From Triglochin maritima (Eukaryota > Streptophyta > Magnoliopsida > Alismatales > Juncaginaceae), in NCBI GenBank assembly GCA_963682175.1, contig OY821775.1, positions 14,480,501-14,544,500 of the forward strand: a stretch of DNA of 64,000 nucleotides, in the 5' to 3' direction. The translations under genes and the position numbers were made by a program. Below the pieces are notes generated by a model that searched no databases, had not been told where the DNA came from, and saw nothing but the letters and a program-made list of their open reading frames with translations. The stretch's first letter is position 1. Each line of letters begins with the position of its first letter. Of this stretch, positions 10,746 to 20,670 are shown piece after piece.

Positions 10746-11050
10746 ACAACCCAAGTTAAAATTAGCAAATAAGAACATGAAATCAAACTCAACTCCGTGA
10801 AAAAATCAGAAACAAAAAAAACTAATATCAAAGACAAATCAACTTTAGAAAAGAACACCACAAACTGAAATAAAAAAAGTACTAAACTTTCAACACAAAA
10901 ACACCAACAACCCCAAAAAAATCATCACCACAACTGATCCATCACAGAAAAAATAGAAACTTCAAATCAACCACAAAAAACCAAACTTTTCCCAGAAAAC
11001 ACCACACAAAAACTCAAATCAGCTACAAATAACCACATTCCTCCTCCTCG
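10746..11050. other. A/CA-rich stretch
   Basis: Low-complexity sequence rich in AAATCAA, CACCACA and ACAAAAA, with no gene. It lies between the minisatellite and the ribose-5-phosphate isomerase fragment. Confidence 0.5.
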
Positions 11051-11054
11051 TCTC

Positions 11055-11232
11055 GGGACGGGCTCCAACGCCGACTACTTCCTCCCCCTCCTCGCCGACC
11101 AACTTCACCGCGACGTCCTAACCAACGTCGTTGGCGTCCCCACCTCCCTCAAGACTCACTTCTTTGTTTGTCTCCCTCGGCATCCCTCTTACCAATCTCG
11201 TCGCCTTCCACCAGGAGAAAACGATGGGAATG
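11055..11232 (+). pseudogene. Fragment of ribose-5-phosphate isomerase
   Basis: One frame gives GTGSNADYFLPLLADQLHRD and then VLTNVVGVPTSLKTHFF; a shift by one base continues with FVSLGIPLTNL. This is the order of plant ribose-5-phosphate isomerase A: the phosphate-binding loop LGTGS, the strand NIVGIPTS, then SLGIPL. Only about 60 residues are left of roughly 230-270, with a frameshift, and the catalytic DGADE region is missing. It is GC-rich and sits next to a minisatellite in AT-rich DNA, as a captured or retroposed gene fragment would. Transduplication by a DNA transposon is possible, but no element ends were found. Confidence 0.7.
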
Positions 11233-11555
11233 AAAGGTTTCGTTGAGATATGTATGGTGGAAACCAAAGGTTGCATGGTTATGTGTGCCTATGATGTGAC
11301 CCAAAATAAATAAATAATATGTGATTTTATTTATCTTTGCTGACTGGGCTGCTGAATGGACTGGTCACGTCAGCCAGCATCCAGAACGCAACGTGCACAA
11401 ATCATTTTTCTAGGCTTTACCTTCTTGAATCTTTTCCTTTCAACTTGCTAGACCCACCTTTACAAAAGAAAAAAGAAAAATAAGTTTAAGACTTATAATG
11501 CGAAATGGAGAGTTTAAAATTTAAATTTATGTGGGATTATATGTTGCCTTAATGA
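11233..11555. other. No recognisable feature
   Basis: AT-rich sequence up to the target-site duplication of the Copia element. A frame runs on from the isomerase fragment but carries no conserved residues. Confidence 0.4.
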
Positions 11556-11560
11556 ATGTA

Positions 11561-12124
11561 TGCAAGAAAGTTGGATCCAGTGGAGACAAGCGGTCTCCGA
11601 CGTAGATCGATGATCTGGAGGTTGAGACAAGAGGTCTCTGACTTTGGATCAGTGGTGGAGAAATTAGACTTTCGCTTATAGGAGAAGGAAGGTGAAAGGA
11701 GTGACAACAGAAGTTGTTATATTATTAGGCTTAGGTATTTATATGAGCTCACGAAACCCTAGGTGTAGTGTTACCGGGTTGGATCACCTTATCGGGTAGA
11801 GTTGAGGACCTGATTCTAATCAGTATGAGTTTAATTTCTCAGCCAGTTACATCATGGACCGGTTTATACCGACATTTGAACATGATTACAACATGACCGA
11901 ATACACATGAACAAATTGACTTGGAGTGACTTGGGCTAAGGTGTGAGTCTTATCATAAGGAAAATTGACTTGTATAGGGAACAATAGATGCATAACTGCA
12001 CCAACTAAGAGCATCATGGATCTAAGGCACAAATCACATCTTGATGCACCAACTAGACTAGATCACAAACCTAAATCAACTATTGCAAATCACTTCATCA
12101 TTGTCCTTATTAAGATTTCTATCA
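11561..12124 (-). repeat. 3' LTR of the Copia element
   Basis: TG...CA bounded, 564 bp. It is clearly but imperfectly matched by the copy at 19085-19651 (for example GTGGAGACAAGCGGTCTC and CATGACCGAATACACATGAA are shared, with many scattered substitutions), so the insertion is not recent. Confidence 0.9.
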
Positions 12125-12141
12125 CTCCCCTTCAAACTTAG

Positions 12142-13502
12142 TCAGGATATGAAGCAAAGTTTGTTGACAACAGACAGAAAGAGCTCCTTAGGCAAGACTT
12201 TAGTGAATAAATCTGCAAGTTGATTCTTGGATTTGACAAACTTGGTGATCAGTAGTCTTTGTGCAACCTTCTCTCGTACAAAGTGATAGTCAAGCTTGAT
12301 ATGCTTGGTCATGGTATGGAAGGCAAGAGTAATTGACATGTGAAGAGAACTTATATTATCACAGGATAAAATAGGAGGATTGCGAAGAGGAATTTTCAAA
12401 TTCTATAGGAGAAATGTAATGCATGTAATCTCAACGGCTATGATGGCCATCGATATGTACTCAAGATCAACACTGGATCTTGAAATAATGGGTTGCCTTT
12501 TTTATTTCCAATATATGCAACTAGCATCAAGGAAGATGCAAAAATTACTTGCGGATCTCCTAGAACTTCACAACCTGCCCAATTTGAATATGAGAAACCA
12601 TATAAGTTTGCAGTGGAATTCTCATAGATCATCATGCCATAATCAACTGTGTCATTTATATATCTTAGTATTCTTTTGACAAGTTGAAAGTGACTACAGG
12701 TAGGAACATGCATGAATCTACATACTTGATTAATTGAGTAGTCTGGTTAGGGTCAACTATAAGGCTCATTCTATTCTCCTATATAGAGTAGGATAAGGGA
12801 ATAATGTATGTTCCTGAGCATTAAAAGTTTTGACAGTCATGCAAGTAGAGATATATTTAGCTAAATGCATGTTTACTTTATGAAGAATGGATGCAACATA
12901 ATGTTGTTGAGTAAGGAAAAACCTCTGGATGTATGATGCACTTTTATTCCGAGAAAAATGATGCAATTGACCTAAGTTTTTCATAGAGAATTCATGACTT
13001 AGTTCAGTAACAAGTTGATTTAAAGCAAACTTGTTTTCTCTTGTTCAAATGATATCATCAACATAAATAGGAAAATAGATAGGACATAAATGACCATAAT
13101 AAATGAACAATGAACTATCAACTGTACAAAAGAAATCTCTGGTAAGTAAGAATGGGCTAAAACGATCAAACCAAACTCTTGGTGATTGTTTTAGTCCATA
13201 CAAGACCTTCTTTAATTTGCAAACATGATAAGGAAAATGAATGTCGTAAATCCAGGTATTTGACTCATATAAACCTCCTAACTAATGCTACCATGTAAGA
13301 AGACATTCTTGACATCCAACTATAATATTAACCAATTGTTCATTGTAGCAATACTAAGCGCAAGTCTAATGGTTGCAAATTTTACCGTAAGGGAAAAAGC
13401 TTTCAGAAAATCTATACCCTCAATTTGCTTGTAGCCCTTGGTCACAAGGTTCACCTTAAGTTTATCAAGAGACCCATATCGCTTAAGCTTTGTCCAGAAC
13501 AC
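12142..13502 (-). pseudogene. Copia reverse transcriptase and RNase H, decayed
   Basis: From high to low coordinates: FWTKLKRYGSLDKLKVNLVT and KGYKQIEGIDFLKAFS (start of the RT domain, 13320-13502); the active-site YVDD at 13054-13065; MKNLGQLHHFSRNK (about 12940-12984) with FLTQQHYVASILHK; HFQLVKRILRYINDTVDYGM (about 12640-12690) with SNWAGC; and the RNase H end CDNISSLHMS ... HIKLDYHFVREKVAQ ... NQLADLFTKVLPKELF (12142-12399). These parts copy the element's RNA into DNA. They lie in different frames, with stops between them, so there is no working enzyme. Confidence 0.9.
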
Positions 13503-14242
13503 TCATTTGCAGCCAATTATATGCATGTTGGGTGATCTAGGAATAAGTTTTGAAGTTTGATTTTAAATGTAATTCATCAACTGTAGGATCGTTAGGGTCT
13601 ACAATACTAATCACTTTTACCCTAATTACCTACTCGTTTAACTATCAAAGATATGTGCAGTGGAATTTAAACTAAACAAGCAAGTAAAGGGAAGATAATG
13701 CAAACCACGATGGACACGGGGGTTTTACAGAGGTTCGGCCACCGCCTACGTCCTCTCTTGCAAGCTCCGCTAGACACTTCGAGCTTCGCTCACGAGTTCA
13801 CTATCCACTCCCCGTTCCGGGCCGGGAGAGAACGCCTTTTACAAAACAAGCACCGCGAACACCCTCGCTTGCTTGACTTTCTTCTCTCGCAATCCGAGAG
13901 GAACACTTCGGGCTTTCACCGAAGTCCTTGCTTCTTCACAAATGAAAACTTGAGTGGAACACACTCTCTAACTTGAGCACACTTAGCTTATGATGTGGAA
14001 TTGATGCTATGGTGTGGAAGTGTAGGCTTGGGAAAATTTGAGCTTGGGAGTTTCTCTCTAATGTATTGGACAAGTAGTAGTGGGAGAGTTGTGTTAAAAT
14101 GTGTTTTACAACTCTTTATATAGGCATTAGAGAGAATAGATCCATTAAGGTTGGTTGGGTGAGTGTTGGTGTAGGATACACAAAACAGAAACTCACAAGA
14201 CCCAATTCTGAGGTAATTCGGTCGACCAGATCGGGATGAACG

Positions 14243-16292
14243 TGTAGGATTTCATGTTTAACTATGCATATATATTTTTTCGAATTTTTATGCACAATAA
14301 GGATCAATTTACAATTTTCTACGATTTATTTCATGCATGCATCAATTTGTTTCAATATCTAGTTTCAAAACTTTATCAAAACAAATATGGGCTCCGAAAT
14401 TCATACCTAGAAGTTCTCTAAAACTTCTTGAAGATTCAGAGACGTTGGGGATGCTCCTCGCTGCGTCGGATGACTCCGAGTATTCACCAAACTCTAAACA
14501 AGATCGGAGAGAGGGAAGCTAGTCTCTCAATCTCCGATAGGGTTTAAAATCCAATTACTAACCCCTCTTTAATTCTCTTGAGAAGATGATCTCTTAAGAA
14601 CTAAAACTAAACTTAAGAATTAAGGAATTTTCGTGGAGAATTATGGAGAGAGAATTTTTGCATGAGAAAGCAATGAATAATTAAGGAGGTAATGAGATAA
14701 ACTTGTATTTATAAGTTCTCTCCAAATTACATATTCATGTGCAACCTCTTGCCCATGATTTCATGCAAAATTCCATCTAACCATCCATTATTTAATAACA
14801 AATAATATTAGCCACGAATTAAATCAATTATGGACAAATTCCATGCATGATCTAATTAATTCTTAAATTAATTCTGCAGATAACCGTCTGGACCGGTCGA
14901 CCGTTTGGAGGTTCAGTCGACCGCTCAAACCAAGTTTCGGTCGACCGTTGGACACTCGGTCGACCGTTCGTAACAGGAATTATTCCATCGCAATTTTCGG
15001 TCGACCGACCGATCACATTCGGTCGACCGTTCGAACAGATGAAAATTCACTGTTATCGGTCGAGACACGTCCGGTCGACCGTGCCCGATCGGTCGACCGT
15101 TTACTGCAAACCGGTCGACCGTTTGAGCACTGTTCTGCAGACTTGTCAAATTTCGGTTTAACCCCTACAAAATTTGACATTTCGGGATTAGTAGTAAATT
15201 CACAACTTATGTAACATATTATCCTATGTAATGATCAATCATTACACCCCATAATATTTATATCACATATGAATTTAATTTAGATTCTAATTATGTTATT
15301 AATCACAACATAATTTTGATTTTGCTTGTTCACCCCATGTGTCATATTTCCTACATGAAACCCGACACATCTTATGAACTCAAAATCCTCATTTCTTGTT
15401 TCCCAGTTTTGTGGTGTGACCTATGGGAGGATCTAAACTAAGTTGGCAGTGATATTAAGAGCTTAATATCACAAGCTATAAGCGGTATCTAGCTACACAT
15501 TATAGCTCCCAATTAGTTAGATGTCTTAATTCCACTCGAACCAAAACCCGATCCATTTAGTGATGGAGTGCACCACTTGTGTCCGTCTCTTGCCTCATGA
15601 TATTAAGAATACACACAAAGTAGTATTGTGTCATCTTTGTATTAGTATTCATTTCTTGATCTCTTTAAGCTAGTTATAAATATGTGACTTAACTCAAATC
15701 ACATTGTGCACATTATAACTTTGCTTTATGAAGGGGCCCACTAATATCATCACTCAATTAAGAGGGACAATGATAGTCTTTTGACTAATTATCTTCTCCA
15801 ACAAAAGTTGTACTTAACCAACCAATGCCTTTACACTACACTCATCGATAGCTCAAGACACTAGTCTAATTAAGAACTCCTTAAGCGATCGGATATAAGT
15901 CTCATATCAAAGGACCAAAGACACAGTAAAATATTAATGACACAGAAACACATTTCTATAATATTTTACTTGTTAGGTCTATTCAGTATACAAAAGTAAT
16001 ATTTTTCTCTTTTGCATACCCGTGTTGTCACTCACTTGTAGAGCTACAATGATCTATGACCAACACGACAATCTTAACCCGGTAATTAATGTCCCATGTT
16101 AATTACCATGATTGCGAATATCTTTTGTTTTATGTAAACCAATATCTTTTAGAGCTCTACGGTTAAGGACCAAGAGCATCTTCCTTAACACTTCTAAGAG
16201 ACGAATAACATAAACAAGGAACAAAATGATTTCTCATTCAATTCATAATAATTGACATTTAAAAGTAAAACTTTTAGAACACATTCCCTTCA
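14243..16292 (-). mobile_element. Solo LTR, 2.05 kb, nested in the palindrome's left arm
   Basis: Starts TGTAGGATTTCATG, ends ACATTCCCTTCA on +, and is flanked by a perfect 5-bp duplication GAACG (14238-14242 and 16293-16297). No coding sequence. A TATA box (TATAAATAC) reads on the minus strand near 14710, so the LTR is in minus orientation. A cluster of eight GGTCGACC palindromes lies at about 14893-15121. The partial LTR at 1-445 belongs to the same family. A solo LTR is the usual result of recombination between the two LTRs of one element. Confidence 0.9.
14893..15125. repeat. GGTCGACC cluster in the solo LTR
   Basis: Eight perfect copies of GGTCGACC plus decayed forms (AGTCGACC, GGTCGAGA), spaced irregularly at about 20-50 bp. 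Most are followed by GTT or GAC. The sequence between copies is not conserved, so this is a set of repeated sites rather than an ordinary tandem repeat. Confidence 0.85.
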
Positions 16293-17639
16293 GAACGGTC
16301 GACTGTTAGGCAGTTTTGAACTCAATTCGGTTGACTGGTTAGGTAATGATCGACCGCCCAACGCTAAGACTCTGGTACACTTAAGTGATCGGTCGACCGA
16401 TTTGCACCAGGCACTATGGGGTTGACAAACAATGATCTATTCGGTCGACCGAGCCAAGATCTAGCGGTCGACCGATTTTCTCCAGGAGATTTGGGTTTGT
16501 CAAGAGACGGGCATTCGGTTGACCGAACAAGGTCCTCGGTCGACCGATACAAGATCTCTAGACCGGTCTCTTGACAAACCCTAATCTCCTGGACAAAATC
16601 GGTCGACCGAATAGATCATTGTTTGTCAACCCTATAGTGCGTGGTGCAAATCGGTCGACCGAACCCTATTCGGTGTTCGACCGATCACTTGAGTATACCA
16701 GAGTCTTAGCATTGGGCGGTCGACCATTACCTAACCGGTTGACCGAGCTGAGTTCAAAACTGCCAAACGGTCGACCGAACTACCCGATCCGGTCGACAGA
16801 ATTAACTCAGAATTGGGTCCTGCGAGTTTTTTTGTGTGTATCCTACACCAACACTCACCCAATCAACCCCAACAGATCTATTCTCTCTGATGCCTATATA
16901 AAGAGTTGTAAAACACATTTTAACACAACTCTCCCACTACTACTTGTCGTATACATTAGAGAGAAATTCTCAAGCTCATTTTTCCCCAATCCAACACTCC
17001 AAGCTTACACTTCCACACCTTAGCATCAATTCCACATCCTAAGCTAAGTGTGCTCAAGTTAGAGAGTGTGTTCCACTCAAGTTCTCATTGTTGTAAAAGA
17101 AGCAAGAACTTCGGTGAAAGTCCGAAGTGTTCCTCTCGGATTGTGAGAGAAGAAAGTCAAGCTCACGAGGGTGTTCGTGGAGCTTGTTTTGTAAAAGGCT
17201 TAATCTCGACCCGGAACGAGAATGATAGTGAAGACGTGAGCAGAGCTCGAGAGAGATCGAGCGAAGCTTGCAAGAGTGGAAGTAGCGGGAGGCCGAACCT
17301 CTATAAAAATCCGGTGTCATTCCATTGTGGTTTGCTTTACTTACTAGTCTTTGTTTTAAATTCTGCTGCATCATTATTTGACTTGTGAGTAGAGTTTGCT
17401 TAGGACTTAAAGTGATTAGAGTTTGTGGACCCATAACCCACACGATCCAACAATCATGACCCATTATATTAGGTGTGTTGTGCTCCCTTTACATCCCATT
17501 GTTCTGTGGTATATTCAGAAAAAGACTTAGGGAAACATTAATCACAAGAGGGACTATTATAGGTGTACTAGATATAGACCTTACTATGGAATTAGTAGGT
17601 CATTCACTCATCACATAATCATTGATATTGGAAGCAAGC

Positions 17640-19219
17640 TCATCAGCAGTACTAAGACATTCAGAAAAGGTGCAAATCGTCGTATCTTTATTAGTTGAAG
17701 TAAAAGGTTTTGAAGGGAAAAGATTTCACCCAAATATTACATGTTCAGACATATAGATTTTATCGAAAGCATGATTAAGACAAATATATCTCTTATGCCT
17801 ATTACTGTATCCTAGAAAAACATAAGGAATAGATCTTTCATAGAGTTTATTAGGCATAAAATCTCTTAAGCATGGAAAACATCTACAACCAAAGATTCAT
17901 AAGCATGAATAATGAAGAATTTTATCAAATAAGGCAACATAAGGAACTAATTGGATTTATTTGGTAATCTATTTACAAGAAATATTGTTGCACTAAATGC
18001 TTCCACCTAATATTTCTTGGGTGTTCCACTGTTAAACATCAAAGTGAGCCCCATGTCTCTAATAAGCTTATGTTGTCTCTCGGTCACTCCATTTTGTTCA
18101 AGAGTATGAGGGCAAGACATTTACAATTAAACACCTTGTTGCTTAAGATGATTTACAAACTTATTTAAGGTAAATTCACATTCCCCATCACACTGAAACA
18201 CTTTAATATCAGCATCAAATTGTCATAGAATGTACTTTTCAAACTCAATAAAGCCGTCAGAAAAGTTTGATTTGTTTCTCAAAGGGAAAAACCAAGTAAA
18301 CCTACTAAAATCATCAATGAAGGAGACATAATACCTCTAGTGGTTCATGCTCATCACAGGGGAGGGCCCCCACAAGTCACACTGAAGTCTATCAAAATGC
18401 TTATTAGAAGTATTATCAAAACTAAAGAAAGGTAGTTTAGTAAATTTTCCTATATGACAGCTACTGCAAATGTGATTACCCTTATGACCATGAGTGGAGA
18501 TAGAGATCCAACCCTGAGATTGCAGATGTTGCAACACTTTTGGACTTGGATGCCCTAATCTGCAGTGGCAAAGGGAAAGCCTTGGGAGTACAATTTTCTA
18601 AAGAATACACACCTTCACATTAAATGCCCAGTAGTAACAATCATCTCATTTGTTACATTTTTAACAAAGAATTGGTTATTAGAGAATTCTATATTATATA
18701 GAAAGTGTTACTGAATTTACTAACAAAATTTAATATTGTTCTTCATATTTGGGCAAAGAGAACATTATCCAAAGTGAATTGGTCATGCTTGTCAACTTGT
18801 AAGGGATAATAGTAGATTCAGTGTAGGTAGTAGGTAATAAGGTATCATCTCCTACCATAATGCATGTGTTTTTTCTTAAAAGGCTTAAGATTATGGAGAA
18901 TACCTTTGTTACCTGTCGCATGGTTTGTTGCACCTGTGTCTGGGTTCCACTCAAAGTTTGCTCCCTCAGTTGCGACAATTACCAGAGCTTGAGGGACCTC
19001 CTTTGATTGGTAAGTGTGATTGAACCTATGCCAACACCTCTGAACAACACAATTAGACGACATCTTGTTTTGGATCTCTCCAAGTGGTCTAGTGGAGACA
19101 AGCGGTCTCTGACATAGATCAGTGATCCGGAGGATGAGACAAGAGGTCTCTGACCTCGGAACAGTGGTGGAGAAATTAGAGTTTCGTTTAAGGGTGAATG
19201 TCGACAAGAGGAGTAGCAA
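17640..19219 (-). pseudogene. Copia protease region and integrase, decayed
   Basis: Just inside the 5' LTR, CWHRFNHTYQSKEVPQAL follows the zinc-knuckle position, then the protease motif WNPDTGATNHAT (about 18910-18945) with GNKGILHNLKPF. At 18337-18537 come the pre-integrase zinc motif (CSSCHIGKFTKLPFFSF) and the first integrase Asp in DRLQCDLWGPSP. Further down are FQCDGECEF (second Asp), LEQNGVTERQHKLI (the Glu) and, near 17800-17900, the end of the integrase segment with SIKSICLNM. Multiple stops and shifts. The gag gene upstream of the zinc knuckle is missing. Confidence 0.85.
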
Positions 19220-19651
19220 TAGAAGTTGTTATTTTATTATTAAGTTTAGGTATTTATACATGAGCTCATGAAACCCTAACTTTAGTCGGATCTTTTACCA
19301 GGTTTGATCACCTAATTGGGTAGAGCTAAAAGGACCCGATTCTAATCTGGTATAGATTTAATCTCTCAGTCAGTTACATCGTGGACCAGTTTCACAAAGA
19401 CATTTGAACCTAATTACAACATGACCGAATACACATGAACAAACTGACTTTGAGTGATTTAGGCTCATGTGTGAGTCTTATCATAAGGCAAGTTGACTCG
19501 TTTATGGCACAATAGATGCGTAACTAAACCAACTAAGATCATCATGGATCTAGGGCACATTTCACATCTTGATGCACAACTAGACTAGATCACAAACCTA
19601 AATCAACTATTGGAGACCACTTCATCATTGTCCTTATTAAGATTTCTATCA
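19085..19651 (-). repeat. 5' LTR of the Copia element, end trimmed
   Basis: Matches the LTR at 11561-12124 throughout except for its last 20-odd bases at the inner edge, where TGCAAGAAAGTTGGA of the other copy has no counterpart. No tRNA primer-binding site follows, and the first readable protein sequence is already the zinc knuckle/protease region. A deletion removed the LTR edge, PBS and gag. Confidence 0.85.
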
Positions 19652-19656
19652 ATGTA

Positions 19657-20098
19657 CACTATGGTAATTATTTGAGAAAGAAGCTCAATCTAAGTCCAAA
19701 CTAAATCTTTGGAACCCAAATTTAAACTTTTGTTTCAATTCAAATCAAAAGTCCAAATTGATAAGATTTTTGGGATTTTTGAAGGAAGAGTTGTTGTGCA
19801 ATCGTGGTAAATCATTTTCATGTAAAATAAACAAAAAACAAACTTCAAACTTTTCTCACTTACATCACTACACATTGCTGTCAATTATGGCTCGAACTCA
19901 AAATTCATTTTGGATTTGGCTTGAAAAAATATATATTTCAGTTTAACTAGGAAATGAAATATTTTGATTAAAAATAAAAATAATCTTCTTACCATAATTT
20001 GGTAAGCTTGAATTTGAAAAAAAAACTGAACTCGTGAAAGATCCGACTCAAGTTTTTTCACTTTGGTCAGTTGGTGTACTTTGATAATAATATAACAC
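19657..20098. other. Intergenic, upstream of the embryogenesis-like gene
   Basis: AT-rich. No gene; presumed promoter region of the gene at 20202. Confidence 0.4.
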
Positions 20099-20108
20099 TT
20101 ATATATAC
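20098..20108 (+). promoter_or_regulatory. Probable TATA box of the embryogenesis-like gene
   Basis: CTTATATATAC lies about 95 bp before the start codon chosen at 20202, a typical plant core promoter layout. Confidence 0.45.
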
Positions 20109-20201
20109 TTGAAAATTTATCTGACTCGATTCGTTTACACCCGTGCTACCTATTCGGCGGCTATTCCTCCCCCCAAAAAAAACCAAATCCCAGCAGAAAA
20201 G

Positions 20202-20570
20202 ATGCTCCAGCAAGCCCGATCTCTCCACCAGCACCTCCGCACCCTCCTCTCCACCCCACTCCCACCACCAACACGCCTCCCCCGCCGCCTCTTCTCCGGC
20301 GACCCGGGGGACTACACCCAGGAAGTCGACGAGATCAACTTCAAGTTCGCGGAGGCGCGGGAGGACATCGACTCGGCGCTGGAGTCTAAGGACACGCTCT
20401 ACTTCGACGAGGAGGCGGAGTGCGCGAAGGAGTCGGTAGGGGAGGTCCTCAGTAGGTTCGAGAACCTCCTCGGGAGGCTGCCGGAGAAGGACCGGGCGGC
20501 CGTGCAGAGGTCGATGGGGCTCAAGATGGAGCAGCTCAAGGCCGAGCTCGCGCAGCTGGACCACGACTAG
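20202..20570 (+). CDS. Embryogenesis-like protein, probably mitochondrial
   Basis: 122 residues, single exon. The upstream ATG at 20109 lies within or right after the TATA region, so the start at 20202 (context AAAAGATGC) is preferred. Residues 1-40 are rich in Arg, Leu, Ser and Pro without acidic residues (RLPRRLFSG), as in a mitochondrial targeting peptide. The rest is an acidic, helical domain: DYTQEVDEINFKFAEAREDI, LESKDTLYFDEEAECA, RLPEKDRAAVQRSMGLKMEQ, LKAELAQLDHD. I recognise this as the small plant-specific protein annotated as embryogenesis-like; its molecular role is not established to my knowledge. A predicted coiled coil at the end is possible. Coding GC content is far above that of the flanks, as in HGPRT exon 1. 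No frameshift or stop. Confidence 0.8.
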   Translation: MLQQARSLHQHLRTLLSTPLPPPTRLPRRLFSGDPGDYTQEVDEINFKFAEAREDIDSALESKDTLYFDEEAECAKESVGEVLSRFENLLGRLPEKDRAAVQRSMGLKMEQLKAELAQLDHD

Positions 20571-20670
20571 ATCATATTCCTTCAGTTAGATGAGTTCCAA
20601 ACCCTAGTTTTGCTCTTCGTGAGAAATAATAGAAAATGCTTTTTTTTTTGGAAGTTGCATTCGATTGGTG

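Larger units (their letters stand above)
13583..17452. repeat. Long LTR-like palindrome (foldback) inside the Copia element
   Basis: Without the solo LTR it contains, the insert is about 1.8 kb and nearly all of it is an inverted repeat: left arm 13583-14242 plus 16298 to about 16525, right arm about 16575-17452, arms close to 890 bp, loop about 50 bp. It starts TGTAGGATCG and ends CGATCCAACA. The flanks ATCAA (13577-13581) and ATCAT (17453-17457) look like a 5-bp target duplication with one change. Each arm has a TATA box (TATATAAAG, 16893 on +; its mirror near 14112 on -) pointing outward, and the centre holds most of the nine GGTCGACC palindromes. It reads like two copies of one LTR joined head to head at their U3 ends. 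Confidence 0.8.
11561..19651 (-). mobile_element. Ty1/Copia retrotransposon, minus orientation, with nested insertions
   Basis: LTRs lie at both ends (11561-12124 and about 19085-19651), with the 5-bp target duplication ATGTA at 11556-11560 and 19652-19656. The polypurine tract TTGAAGGGGAG abuts the inner edge of the 3' LTR (12125-12135, minus). Order on the minus strand is LTR, protease region, integrase, reverse transcriptase, RNase H, LTR: the Copia order. PBS and most of gag are deleted next to the 5' LTR. All coding parts have stops or shifts. A palindrome (13583-17452) is inserted between integrase and reverse transcriptase and itself contains a solo LTR, so the original Copia element was about 4.2 kb after the gag deletion. 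Confidence 0.92.

Noticed and set aside
14925..15214. Overlapping open frames on both strands with RSTE/VDR-type repeats
   Set aside because: They are produced by the GGTCGACC sites inside a solo LTR and have no start context or known domain.
16364..17023. Open frames of 62 and 150 residues in the palindrome
   Set aside because: Again translations of the GGTCGACC cluster and of LTR-like DNA; composition follows the repeat.
20067..20564. 165-residue minus-strand open frame
   Set aside because: Shadow of the embryogenesis-like gene on the plus strand, caused by high GC content.
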